Assembly: GCA_020444515.1 (NCBI GenBank)
Contig: JAHLKX010000002.1
Location: 608,817 to 672,816, forward strand
Length of the DNA: 64,000 nucleotides
Source: Bacteroidota bacterium
Lineage (GTDB): Bacteria; Bacteroidota; Bacteroidia; Bacteroidales; JAADJA01
Direction of reading: 5' to 3'
In this document: positions 1-8,337 of the stretch, piece after piece
Layout of the letters: each line of letters opens with the position of its first letter
Numbering within the stretch: the first letter of the stretch is position 1
Position numbers and translations under genes: made by a program
The notes under the pieces: generated by a model
What the model saw: the letters and a program-made list of their open reading frames with translations, nothing else
What the model was told of the DNA's origin: nothing
The model's database searches: none

Positions 1-944
1 GCAATAATGTTACTGACCGTTTGACCTGAATAAGCAGCTTTATTGCCAATAGCAACATTGTGGTTACCTGTAGTGTTCGAAAAAAGCGCCTCAGTTCCAA
101 TGGCTGTATTAAATCCCCCACTTATATTTGAACCTAATGATAAATATCCGATTGCAGTATTGCTGTCGCCGGTGCTGTTGTAATGCATAGCCCGTTCACC
201 CAATACTGAATTGTAAGAGCCAGTTGTATTATATGCCAGGGCTCCTGAACCAATACTTGTATTATACGTGCCGCTTGTATTGTTGCTCAGTGTAAATCCT
301 CCCACAGCAGTATTGTGGTCGCCGCTAGCATTTTGTTTTAATGATTCAAATCCAACGGCAGTATTAAGAAATCCGCTTGTATTGGCGTACAATGCTTTTG
401 ATCCAACAGCAACGTTTTCAAAAGCCTGGTTATTCATCAGGGCTGAATCACCAATGGCGACTGTATTTTCAAATTGGGTCGCATTCCGTCCGACATCCTT
501 GCCCATGAACACACCACCGTTTAATGGCTCTATCCTCAAAGAATCTATTCTGTAGCTGGGATCGACGAAATTTCCATTGTAGATTTTAATGATATCATCA
601 TCAGGATCCAAACCATTGCCGGTCGTAATTTTTGTATCAAAATCAACATCGGCCAATTCATATGAAAACTCACTGGTGAGGTAGTTCCAATTGCCCCCTT
701 TAAAATAAAGAAAACTTTGAACATCCGTTGCATAGATTAAAAGTCCTTCTGCTGGATTGCTTATCGCATAAGCTTCGATTACTGACATCCTTGGGACCAA
801 CATCCCCTGGTTGGTGGATTTCACATCGAGAATAGCTGATGGGTCAGGATTGGATTCATCATTATTGATGCCAACGCCCTGTGAGAAGGATGCTATTGTT
901 AATAGTACCATCGCAATGGTTAGTTGAAATCGAGTTGTTTTCAT
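1..944 (-). CDS. Fibre-like surface protein with YadA-type head repeats (3' end outside window)
   Basis: The reading frame opens at the ATG at 944 and stays open to the window edge, so about 314 residues are visible and the C-terminus is missing. A signal peptide of about 22 residues is followed by the head 'GVGINNDESNPDPSAILDVKS', common in Bacteroidota cell-surface and tail-fibre-like proteins. From about residue 140 come 14-16-residue repeats of the form N-x-A-[IV]-G-x-x-[AS]-L-x-x-N-x-x-G, the YadA/Hep_Hag left-handed beta-roll head repeat of trimeric adhesins. By analogy with its two upstream paralogues the missing end is probably an S74 chaperone domain. It starts 7 bp after the stop of the next gene and is therefore the last visible gene of a three-gene operon. 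Its first 140 codons are nearly identical in DNA to those of the gene at 952-2493, indicating recent duplication. Binding target unknown. Confidence 0.85.
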   Translation of the reverse strand, partial: MKTTRFQLTIAMVLLTIASFSQGVGINNDESNPDPSAILDVKSTNQGMLVPRMSVIEAYAISNPAEGLLIYATDVQSFLYFKGGNWNYLTSEFSYELADVDFDTKITTGNGLDPDDDIIKIYNGNFVDPSYRIDSLRIEPLNGGVFMGKDVGRNATQFENTVAIGDSALMNNQAFENVAVGSKALYANTSGFLNTAVGFESLKQNASGDHNTAVGGFTLSNNTSGTYNTSIGSGALAYNTTGSYNSVLGERAMHYNSTGDSNTAIGYLSLGSNISGGFNTAIGTEALFSNTTGNHNVAIGNKAAYSGQTVSNII

Positions 945-951
945 ATCGTGT

Positions 952-2493
952 TTATTTATTTTCAAGTTTTTCAATGCGTTCTTTCAGCAACCGGTTTTCT
1001 TCGGCAAGTTCCTGAACTGCCTTTACCAGTGGCACAACAAACTCTGCATAACGAAGTCCGTAGGTATCTTTATCATTTTTAGGTGCATCCACACCACTAA
1101 ATTCATAATTGACTGAACGGGCAGCATCTTCCACCTCTTGAGCAAGAAAACCTGTCATTTTCATGTTTTCTTTTCCGGATTCTGCCAGCACTTCTGCCTT
1201 TTCGGAATTATCAATGCCCAGGAATTCGTTGATAGCTGTTACATTCAAATTGTAAGTAACCGGTTCCAGTAGCTGGATAAATTCTAAACCAGGCACATCT
1301 TTTTTAACATTTGTTTTAAACCGTTTATCAGAAATGTTGGTCCAGTTGGCATAACCACCGATGCTATTGACCCCTGCATCACCAAGACGAATTTGACTAC
1401 CTGCAGTTATTAAAGCTGCATCACCAATTGCGGCTGAATTACTGAAATTCCCTGCATTTGTATTAGCATAAGCGCCTACAATGGTATTGTAAAATCCCGA
1501 GATATTACTGGATCCTGCTACCATGCCTACGGCCGTATTTCTTAGTCCATTATCATTTGAAAATAAAGATTGATAACCAATTGCTGTATTATTGCTTCCT
1601 GTAGTATTTGTATGCCCTGCCTCAACCCCAACAGCAACATTTGAGGATCCTGTAGTATTAAAATTTAATGAAGCTAATCCAATCGCTGTATTAAAATATC
1701 CTGAATTATTTTCACCAAGTGTATTTACCCCAAGTGCTGTATTCCCCTCTCCGCTGGAGTTTTCACTAAGCGCTCCACTTCCAATTGCAGTGTTGTTATC
1801 TGAAGATGTATTCGCGAAAAGTGCATACGTTCCAATGGCAGTATTTAAAGCACCTGTTGTATTTGAAAAAAGTGCATTTGTTCCAATTGCTGTATTAAAA
1901 AATCCGATTTCATTCGAAAACAGAGATTTATTTCCAACAGCCGTATTATATTGTGCATCAACCGATGAGCTGGCACCAATTCCATTGTTAAATAATGCTG
2001 AATCACCAATTGCAATATTATCTCCATCAGGAAACTGTCCTCCTGCTTTTCTCCCTATAAAAATGCTCTTGCTTTGAGGGGCAATGCGCAATGAATCAAT
2101 AATGAAACTTTCGCCAGTCTTACCGCAATAAATCTTTATCAAATCATCGTCAGGATCCAAACCATTGCCGGTCGTAATTTTTGTATCAAAATCAACATCG
2201 GCCAATTCATATGAAAACTCACTGGTGAGGTAGTTCCAATTGCCCCCTTTAAAATAAAGAAAACTTTGAACATCCGTTGCATAGATTAGAAGTCCTTCTG
2301 CTGGATTGCTTATCGCATAAGCTTCTATTACTGACATCCTTGGGACCAGCATCCCCTGGTTGGTAGATTTTACATCGAGAATAGCTGAAGGATCAGGATT
2401 GGATTCATCATTATTGATGCCAACGCCCTGTGCAAATGAACCCAGCATGAACATTGTTAATGTAAGCACTAGTAATATTCTGATTTTTTTCAT
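952..2493 (-). CDS. Fibre-like surface protein: YadA-type head repeats plus S74 intramolecular chaperone
   Basis: 513 residues. A signal peptide (about 1-22) precedes the conserved 'GVGINNDESNPDPSAILDVKS' head and the 'NPAEGLLIYATDVQSFLYF' segment. Residues of about 150-370 are YadA-like head repeats (for example 'NTAIGTNALFSNTTG'). The C-terminal 130 residues form a peptidase S74 (chaperone of endosialidase) domain: 'NISDKRFKTNV', 'GFLAQEVEDAA', 'YAEFVVPLVKAVQEL', then a coiled coil 'EENRLLKERIEKLENK'. In characterised S74 proteins this domain helps trimerise a beta-fibre and then cleaves itself off beside the Ser-Asp of SDxRxK; that Ser-Asp pair is present here, so self-cleavage is predicted by homology. 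Middle gene of a three-gene operon (50-bp and 7-bp gaps). Probably a trimeric surface fibre; its ligand cannot be read from sequence. Confidence 0.88.
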   Translation of the reverse strand: MKKIRILLVLTLTMFMLGSFAQGVGINNDESNPDPSAILDVKSTNQGMLVPRMSVIEAYAISNPAEGLLIYATDVQSFLYFKGGNWNYLTSEFSYELADVDFDTKITTGNGLDPDDDLIKIYCGKTGESFIIDSLRIAPQSKSIFIGRKAGGQFPDGDNIAIGDSALFNNGIGASSSVDAQYNTAVGNKSLFSNEIGFFNTAIGTNALFSNTTGALNTAIGTYALFANTSSDNNTAIGSGALSENSSGEGNTALGVNTLGENNSGYFNTAIGLASLNFNTTGSSNVAVGVEAGHTNTTGSNNTAIGYQSLFSNDNGLRNTAVGMVAGSSNISGFYNTIVGAYANTNAGNFSNSAAIGDAALITAGSQIRLGDAGVNSIGGYANWTNISDKRFKTNVKKDVPGLEFIQLLEPVTYNLNVTAINEFLGIDNSEKAEVLAESGKENMKMTGFLAQEVEDAARSVNYEFSGVDAPKNDKDTYGLRYAEFVVPLVKAVQELAEENRLLKERIEKLENK

Positions 2494-2543
2494 AGTGATT
2501 TACTTATTTATTTCAAGCATATGACCAAAGGCTAATGGCCGAT

Positions 2544-5198
2544 TTATTTATTCTCAAGTTTTTCAATGCGATTTAATAATGTTTCAATCATAGTTTTCTG
2601 TTCCTCGTTTTCCTGGGCTAGTTCCTGCACAGCTTTTACTAATGGAACCACAAATTCAGCATATCGGAGGCCATAGGTATCTCTCTCATTTTCTGGTGCA
2701 TCCACTCCACTAAATTCATAACCGACAGACCACGCGGCAGCTTCCACATCCTGGGCAAGAAAACCAGTATAAGTTTTCTCGGATTTTCCTGATTGCTCGT
2801 GAAAGGCTTGTTTTTCCATATCATCCATCCCCAGGAAATTGTCAATTTTTGAAATATTTAGATTATAGGTAACCGGATTGAGAAGCATAATAAATTCAAG
2901 CCCCGGGACATTATTTTTAACATTGGTTTTAAACCGCTTATCGGAGATATTGGTCCAGTTGGCATAACCGCCGATGCTGTTTACTCCGGCATCACCAATT
3001 CTCACCTGGTTGCTGGCAGTTATCGTAACAGCATCACCAATAGCCACCGAGTTGCTGAAAGTACCGTTATTGGTATTCGCAAATGCACCAAGGATCGTGT
3101 TGTAATATCCTGAAACAACAGCGCTTCCAGCAGAATTCCCAACAGCTGTGTTTCTCCAACCATTATCATTAGCATATAAAGCCTGGTAACCTATCGCTGT
3201 ATTGTTTGATCCTGAAGTTATTGTAGTGGCAGCCTCTGAGCCTACTGCAACATTAAAATCAGCATTAGCGGTGTTTAATGCATAGCTTCCGATAGCAACA
3301 CTATTGGAACCTGCTTGATTGTTTTCGAGGGCAGATAGTCCAACAGCGCTGTTGTAAGATCCAGAAATGTTTCCTGAAAGTGCATCAAAACCGACGGCGG
3401 TATTGGCACTGCCATTATTTTGCCACAAAGTATTGCTCCCAAAAGCGCAATTTTGCCCACCGGTTGTATTATTTTTTAAAGCTGCATAGCCAAATGCGTC
3501 ATTGAAGTCGCCCCCAACATTAGATTCCAGAGCAAAAGTTCCGGCAGCACTATTGCCATATCCGTCAGTATTGTTTCGCATTGAATTGTATCCAATGGCA
3601 ATGTTGCCGCTACCAATATTATTGTATAGTGCCGAATCTCCAATGGCTATGGTTTGCGATTTATCATTCCCTTGTGCTGATGCATTGTTGCCGATGGCAA
3701 TGTTGGAATTACCAGTTTGATGAACTTTAAGTGCCTCAAAGCCAATAGCAACGTTATTGTCGCCCGAATTAATGCTTGATAATGCATAAGCACCGATAGC
3801 TGTACTGTTATTGGTTGAGTTGATGGTTGACATTGATAGTGACCCAACGGCAGTATTGTTATTTCCTGCAACATTTGTTGTTAATGAAGAATAGCCAACT
3901 GCGGTATTGCCAGCACCAGAAAAGTTTGAAGCCAGGGATGCCCATCCGATGGCTGTATTCAAAGAACCATCATGATTACTTGCCAGCGCTGCAGTACCAA
4001 TGGCTGTTATTCCAATACCTGTTGTATTGAGGTAGCCAGCATTGCTTCCAATGGCCACATTCCCAATGGATTGGTTGTTGTAAAGCGCAGAGTCACCTAT
4101 AGCTACTACATGAATTTGATCTGTTCCCTGGGAGGCAGCCTTTACTCCGATGACCACATTGGAATATCCACTTTCATTGTTTTCGAGAGCCCAGGGACCA
4201 ATTCCTACATTATAATCTCCTTGAATGCTGGCGTAAGTGGCTGCATATCCAACTGCAACATTGTAGTTTCCTGTAGTATTTTCATGCAATGCATTTCTGC
4301 CAATGGCTGTGTTTCTTGAGCCGATGGAATTCCATTCTAGTGAATTTGATCCGACAGCAGTATTTTCATATCCTGTCTCATTGAATGACATTGATTGTGT
4401 GCCCAAAGCTACATTATCACTTCCCCCCGGGAAAAAAGAAAGTGCAGTTGAACCGACAGCCACATTTCTGCTGCCTGTTTCGTTAGCCAGCATGGTGCCA
4501 TTTCCTATCGCTACATTTGCCGTGCCCGACACATTGTTATGCAAAGCATAGGGGCCCAATGCCATGTTTCCATTCCCATCTATGTTATTTGTTAGCGAAT
4601 TTTCACCAAGGCCAATATTTTCAATACCTGAAGTGTTGGATTTCAGACTATTCGTGCCGATAGCGATATTCTCAATCCCACTGTTATTGAGCAAAGCTGA
4701 GTCGCCAATGGCAATAATTTGTTGATAATTGATCGCATCCTTTCCGGCGCCATTACCCAGGAATATACTTCCCTTTAACGGTTCAATTCGCAATGAATCG
4801 ATCCTGAAACTGGGATTCAAAAAGCTACCATTAAAAATTTCAATCAAATCGTTATCAGGTTGCACTCCATTACCGGTGGTGATCTTTGTATCAAAATCAA
4901 AGTCAGCGATCATACCGGCAAACTCACTGGTCAGGTAATTCCAGTTAGCGGCTTTGTAATAAAGGAAGCTTTGTACATCAGTGGCATAAATCAATAGACC
5001 TTCTGCCGGATTGTTTATCGCATAAGCCTGGGCAACTGTCATCCTGGGAACAAGCATGCCCTTCGAAGTAGATTTTACATCTAAAATGGCAGAGGGATCC
5101 GGATCTGATTCATCGTTGTTGATGCCCACACCTTGAGCAAAAGTGAAAATGGAAATGAGAATTAAGAAAGCTGTCAGAATGATTGTTACCTTTTTCAT
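2544..5198 (-). CDS. Large fibre-like surface protein: expanded YadA-type head plus S74 chaperone
   Basis: 884 residues, first gene of the three-gene operon. Signal peptide (about 1-22), the same 'GVGINNDESDPDPSAILDVKS' head as its paralogues, then about 570 residues of YadA/Hep_Hag-type repeats, and finally an S74 domain ('NISDKRFKTNV', 'GFLAQDVEAAA', 'YAEFVVPLVKAVQEL') with a terminal coiled coil. The head is longer than in the neighbours because a larger block has been multiplied: the phrase 'AIGDSAL.NN' restarts the series near residues 163, 365 and 530. All three genes keep the head-neck transition 'IGDAGVNSIGGYANWTNIS'. Its promoter carries a paired 21-bp direct repeat also found upstream of the next gene, so it is probably controlled by the nearby AraC-type regulator. 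Function as a trimeric adhesin or fibre is inferred from architecture. Confidence 0.88.
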   Translation of the reverse strand: MKKVTIILTAFLILISIFTFAQGVGINNDESDPDPSAILDVKSTSKGMLVPRMTVAQAYAINNPAEGLLIYATDVQSFLYYKAANWNYLTSEFAGMIADFDFDTKITTGNGVQPDNDLIEIFNGSFLNPSFRIDSLRIEPLKGSIFLGNGAGKDAINYQQIIAIGDSALLNNSGIENIAIGTNSLKSNTSGIENIGLGENSLTNNIDGNGNMALGPYALHNNVSGTANVAIGNGTMLANETGSRNVAVGSTALSFFPGGSDNVALGTQSMSFNETGYENTAVGSNSLEWNSIGSRNTAIGRNALHENTTGNYNVAVGYAATYASIQGDYNVGIGPWALENNESGYSNVVIGVKAASQGTDQIHVVAIGDSALYNNQSIGNVAIGSNAGYLNTTGIGITAIGTAALASNHDGSLNTAIGWASLASNFSGAGNTAVGYSSLTTNVAGNNNTAVGSLSMSTINSTNNSTAIGAYALSSINSGDNNVAIGFEALKVHQTGNSNIAIGNNASAQGNDKSQTIAIGDSALYNNIGSGNIAIGYNSMRNNTDGYGNSAAGTFALESNVGGDFNDAFGYAALKNNTTGGQNCAFGSNTLWQNNGSANTAVGFDALSGNISGSYNSAVGLSALENNQAGSNSVAIGSYALNTANADFNVAVGSEAATTITSGSNNTAIGYQALYANDNGWRNTAVGNSAGSAVVSGYYNTILGAFANTNNGTFSNSVAIGDAVTITASNQVRIGDAGVNSIGGYANWTNISDKRFKTNVKNNVPGLEFIMLLNPVTYNLNISKIDNFLGMDDMEKQAFHEQSGKSEKTYTGFLAQDVEAAAWSVGYEFSGVDAPENERDTYGLRYAEFVVPLVKAVQELAQENEEQKTMIETLLNRIEKLENK

Positions 5199-5219
5199 TG
5201 CAGATGTTTTTAATTACCG

Positions 5220-5284
5220 CCAAAGTATCGTCATTTGGGGAAATAGGCTTGTGTTATTTCTGCAATGACTTTTGCTATTTGTGC
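5220..5284 (-). promoter_or_regulatory. Promoter with 21-bp-period direct repeat operator for the fibre operon
   Basis: On the plus strand GGCTTGTGTTATTTCTGC (5246-5263) is followed exactly 21 bp later by GACTTTTGCTATTTGTGC (5267-5284). On the minus strand a -7-like box TACTTTGG (5220-5227) lies 18 bp downstream of the proximal copy and 21 bp before the ATG. The same motif, period and 18-bp spacing occur upstream of the gene at 5305-6764. Two in-phase half-sites two helical turns apart suit an AraC-type activator; the regulator at 8338-12402 is the nearest candidate. The binding assignment is inference. Confidence 0.62.
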
Positions 5285-5304
5285 AAAAGGTGATTGGATA
5301 TGAT

Positions 5305-6764
5305 TTACCGGCTAATTATCAACTTTCTTGAACAATCGAAAGTACCTGATTGCAATCGGTAATAATAGATGCCTTTCTTCAGCAGGTTATCTTCAAATCG
5401 GAGTGAGTGCTTACCGAATTGTTGAAATTCATCGACCAAAATTGCGATAAGTCTGCCTGATAAGTCATGTATTTTCAGGGAAACATTTTTTGAAGCAGGG
5501 ATATAATATTCGATGGTAGTTGCACCTGAAAATGGATTTGGGTAGTTCTGATTTAACATATAGCCAGATGGGTTCAAGGAGGGATGACCCTGCAATCCCA
5601 CCGTTCCATCCTGATCCAAATGAAGCAGCCAAATATCCTCCTGCCCGGCGCCATAAGATGAAGTCCATCCGCTGACGATTAAGCCACCATCAAAGGTTTC
5701 CTCAACGAAATTACCTACTTCAGAGCCACTTCCACCATAAGTCCGGGTCCATAATGTATCACCGCTTATATCCGTTTTGATCAACCAGAGGTCCGGATCA
5801 CCATCCGGGGATAAAGAAAAGTTAAATCCACAAACGATAAAATCGCTTTCGGCTGTTTCGATGACGCAGTTCCCAACATCATTGGATGTACCGCCATAAG
5901 TTTTTGTCCAGATCATATCGCCATACATATCTGTTTTAATCAGATAAACATCCTGAGCACCGGCTCCAAAAGAATTGGTATAACCGGTGATGATATAACC
6001 TTCATCATAGGTTTGCTGAACCGAATTGGCCAACTCATTGAGGTTGCCCCCATAGGTTTGTGACCATTCAACATCACCGAGGTGATCTGTTTTAATCAAC
6101 CAGACATCAGCGTTAGAAAATCCGGCTGGTTGCGTATAACCGGTAAGTGCAAAGCCATCATCCGAAGTTTGTATTCCTGAAAAGGCAATATCGTGATAGT
6201 TGCCCCCATAAGTTTTTGACCACAGCGAGTCGCCGGCACTGTTTGTTTTGATCATCCAAAAATCAGAACCACCAGATCCGTAGGATTCAGTCGATCCGAT
6301 TACCACATAACCGTTATCGGCCGTCTGGATCACAGCATTTCCGAAATCATTGTTAGCACCACCAAAAGTTTTTGACCAAAGGGATTCGCCATTACTGTTG
6401 GTTTTTATCAACCAAATATCAAAATTACCGGCACCATAAGAAGTTGTAACCCCGGTAATGATAAAACCATTGTCAATTGTTTGTTTTACATCAATGCCTT
6501 CTTCAATGCCGGTACCACCGTAAGTTTTAGTCCAGAGGGTATCACCATTGCTGTTCGTTTTAATCAACCATAGATCAGCGTTCAAACCATTGACCGGTTT
6601 TGTTTGTCCGACAATAATGTACCCTCCATCAAAAGTTTGATGCACTGTATATCCTTCATCATCGTTCAACCCGCCAAAGTTTTTGTCCAGATTTGCGAAA
6701 ATGATGCTATTGCTATGACTGAAATAGACAGGATCAAAAAAATCCGGAGCAGTTTGGTTTTCAT
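5305..6764 (-). CDS. Secreted beta-propeller-like protein with T9SS sorting domain, frameshifted near its N-terminus
   Basis: Reading from ATG 6764 gives a clear signal peptide (MKTKLLRIFLILSISV...SFSQ) and the start of the first repeat, 'IWTKTLAG', then a stop at 6666-6668. The next frame, open from 6669 upstream of the stop at 5305, continues with 'NDDEGYTVHQTFDGGY'. All later repeats read W[ST][KQR]T[FY]GG, so one missing T within 6675-6685 explains the break: restoring it gives 'WTKTFGGLNDDEGY'. About eight repeats of roughly 50 residues (D.WL.KT...GD..W..TYGG....G....T.D.G....G.T) suggest a propeller. The last 90 residues ('NYPNPFSGATTIEYYIPAS' to 'RKLIISR') are a type A T9SS C-terminal sorting domain, directing export across the outer membrane. 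The frameshift is either a real inactivation or an indel error beside the T5/A3 runs. The downstream frame is otherwise intact over 454 codons. Confidence 0.82.
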
Positions 6765-6786
6765 ATTTGTGAGTTTAATGAACCCA

Positions 6787-6851
6787 CTAAAGTAGCGCCT
6801 CTTGTAGAAAAGGGCTTGTGGTATTTCTGCGAAGGGTTGGGGTATTTTTGC
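6787..6851 (-). promoter_or_regulatory. Promoter with 21-bp-period direct repeat operator for the T9SS propeller gene
   Basis: Plus-strand copies GGCTTGTGGTATTTCTGC (6813-6830) and GGGTTGGGGTATTTTTGC (6834-6851) are 21 bp apart. The minus-strand box TACTTTAG (6787-6794) lies 18 bp beyond the proximal copy and 22 bp from the ATG at 6764. Motif, period and spacing match the promoter at 5220-5284, so the two transcription units are probably co-regulated. The distal copy lies 45 bp past the stop of a decayed AraC-domain fragment. Confidence 0.62.
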
Positions 6852-6896
6852 AAATGCTTTCATGTTCATCCGATGATTTCAAATCATCGAATGAAT

Positions 6897-7043
6897 TTAA
6901 GTTGATCTTGCCTCCGCTGGCGACATCTCAAACTCTTCCTTAAATACGCGGCTGAACCAGGCCGGATCATTAAAACCTACCTGGTAAGCAACTTCGGAAA
7001 TTGACAGGATTGGGATTTCAGTCGATTCAGGCGATACCCTCAT
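6897..7043 (-). pseudogene. Truncated 3' end of an HTCS gene (AraC DNA-binding helix remnant)
   Basis: The minus strand from 7043 to 6897 encodes 48 residues. From 'LSISEVAYQVGFNDPAWFSR' to 'FKEEFEMSPAEARST' they match the last helices of the AraC domain of the regulator at 8338-12402 ('LSVSEIAYQVGFNDPAWFSR...FKEEFEMSPTEARLQ'). Sequence 6919-6971 is identical to 8360-8412. The sequence before 'LSIS' has no counterpart in the intact gene. This is the orphan tail of a second HTCS copy, with an ATPase gene now between it and the intact gene. A 48-residue piece with a single recognition helix is unlikely to function alone. Confidence 0.85.
6919..6971. repeat. 53-bp perfect direct repeat (copy 1; copy 2 at 8360-8412)
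   Basis: The 53 bases at 6919-6971 recur without a mismatch at 8360-8412, inside the 3' end of the intact HTCS gene. Similarity continues with mismatches for about 35 more bases. The two copies flank the ATPase gene, so they record a partial duplication and could serve as substrate for recombination deleting about 1.44 kb. Confidence 0.9.
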
Positions 7044-7095
7044 GGATTTATTAAAAATTCTATCTTGCAATGAAAACAGTAAAAATCTTTCAGGC

Positions 7096-8265
7096 TTATT
7101 GAATCTCCGGTAAATATTTGGTTAGAAATACCGGCAAACTGCAAACTCTTACATTAATCCTGAGCAGGAAGTCATCCGATGCAGGTGTGATAATAAAATT
7201 ATTTCGTGTGCCCAGTGCATTAATTGCAATAGTGTTTCCCTTTGACAAAGAAGGTGCAGAAGAGTATTTGATCTCAGCAGTGGCTATCGGATTCATTCCT
7301 TTTGTGAAGACCATATCCAGTTCATTAGCATCCCTGGTCCGGTAAAAATTCACTTCCATCTTCGGGTTTAGCAGTGGGATAACCTGGTTTATTACATAGC
7401 TCTCCCAGGAACTTCCAATTATCGGACGGGCCTGTAAGTCTTCCATGTCCGACACATTCATTAGTCTGTGCAGTATTCCCGTATCAGTTAAATATAAGCG
7501 TGGTGATTTGACTATACGCTTTTTAGTATTAATAAAAAAAGGAAGGATTCTTCTGATCAAAAATGAATTCTCAAAAAAATCGAGGTATGTTTTCACTGAA
7601 GGAGAGCTGATCTGAAGAGATCTTGCCATTTCCGAATAATTCAGCACCTGGCCGTTCAAATGACACAGCATGGTCCAGAGTCGCCTTGTTAAAACCGGAT
7701 TAGTGGGTAGGCCAAGTGCCGGAAGGTCGCGCATGACATAACTGGTAATAAAATCATCAAGCCATAATTCAGACAACTCATCACCGGCTGCCAAAAGGGA
7801 TAGCGGATAACCCCCTCTAAACCAATGGTCGAACATCTTTAAACGACCTTCCAGTTCCAGGAAATTTAATGGATGGAGTTGTAGATAGGAAATCCTTCCT
7901 GCCAGTGATTCGGAACTTTGGCGGAGCAGTGCAGGGGAAGCAGATCCGAGAATAATAAAACGGCCCGGGACCCTGTCTTTATCGATAAGCGATCTTAAAA
8001 CCGGAAATAAATCCGGCCTGTTTTGAATTTCATCAAGGATCACACATTTATCCGTATGCTGGCTGAAATATAATTCGGGGCTTTCAAGTTTTTGCAGATC
8101 CCCCGGTGATTCAAGGTCAAGGTAAATGGTTTTTTTACCTATTTCTGACATGAGTTGTTTTACCAGTGTTGTTTTTCCTGTTTGCCTGGAACCGATAATC
8201 CCAACAACAGGATAGAAATTCAGCCTTTTTATTATTTCCTCATGAAGTATTCTTTTATAAATCAT
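7096..8265 (-). CDS. P-loop ATPase of the AAA_14 / DUF4143 family
   Basis: 389 residues from the ATG at 8265; an in-frame GTG two codons earlier is less likely. The Walker A motif is 'GSRQTGKTT' (about 24-32) and the Walker B motif 'CVILDEIQ' (about 78-85), followed by 'IILGSASPALL' (sensor-like) and 'ESLAGRISYLQLHPL'. The C-terminal half carries the DUF4143 nuclease-like fold typical of these proteins, including 'LDMVFTKGMNPIATAEIKYSS', which matches a PD-(D/E)xK-like D..E.K pattern. Members are common, patchily distributed cytoplasmic ATPases of unsettled function. The gene sits between an intact HTCS and a broken copy of the HTCS 3' end, unlike its surface-protein neighbours, and has its own promoter with a large inverted repeat. 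This suggests an independently acquired cassette. Confidence 0.9.
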   Translation of the reverse strand: MIYKRILHEEIIKRLNFYPVVGIIGSRQTGKTTLVKQLMSEIGKKTIYLDLESPGDLQKLESPELYFSQHTDKCVILDEIQNRPDLFPVLRSLIDKDRVPGRFIILGSASPALLRQSSESLAGRISYLQLHPLNFLELEGRLKMFDHWFRGGYPLSLLAAGDELSELWLDDFITSYVMRDLPALGLPTNPVLTRRLWTMLCHLNGQVLNYSEMARSLQISSPSVKTYLDFFENSFLIRRILPFFINTKKRIVKSPRLYLTDTGILHRLMNVSDMEDLQARPIIGSSWESYVINQVIPLLNPKMEVNFYRTRDANELDMVFTKGMNPIATAEIKYSSAPSLSKGNTIAINALGTRNNFIITPASDDFLLRINVRVCSLPVFLTKYLPEIQ

Positions 8266-8275
8266 AACCACTGAT

Positions 8276-8318
8276 TAACTCGACAAATTTAAAAACATAT
8301 TTTAAATATGTCGAGTTA
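8276..8318 (-). promoter_or_regulatory. Inverted-repeat operator overlapping the ATPase promoter
   Basis: TAACTCGACA (8276-8285) and TGTCGAGTTA (8309-8318) are a perfect 10-bp inverted repeat. Between them, on the minus strand, lie the palindrome CATATTTAAAATATG and the sequence TAAATTTG (8284-8291 on plus), which fits the Bacteroidota -7 consensus TAnnTTTG and lies 18 bp before the ATG at 8265. The geometry suggests an operator that can occlude the promoter, or a hairpin in the HTCS transcript. The binding protein is unknown. Confidence 0.55.
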
Positions 8319-8337
8319 TGTTAAGGGTTTTTCTTTT

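Noticed and set aside
1592..2077. 161-codon open frame on the plus strand
   Set aside because: It is the antisense of the YadA-type head repeats; periodic repeat codons keep the opposite strand open, and there is no leader or family resemblance. The same applies to 268-555, 3972-4319 and 4303-4551 on the plus strand.
5305..5500. Separate 67-codon shadow frame near 5465-5668
   Set aside because: Overlaps the T9SS sorting domain of the frameshifted gene in another frame, with no independent support.
8276..8318. Terminator of the HTCS gene at 8338
   Set aside because: The dyad has a 23-base AT-rich interior and no T-run in the right place, and it encloses a good -7 box for the ATPase gene, so an operator fits better.
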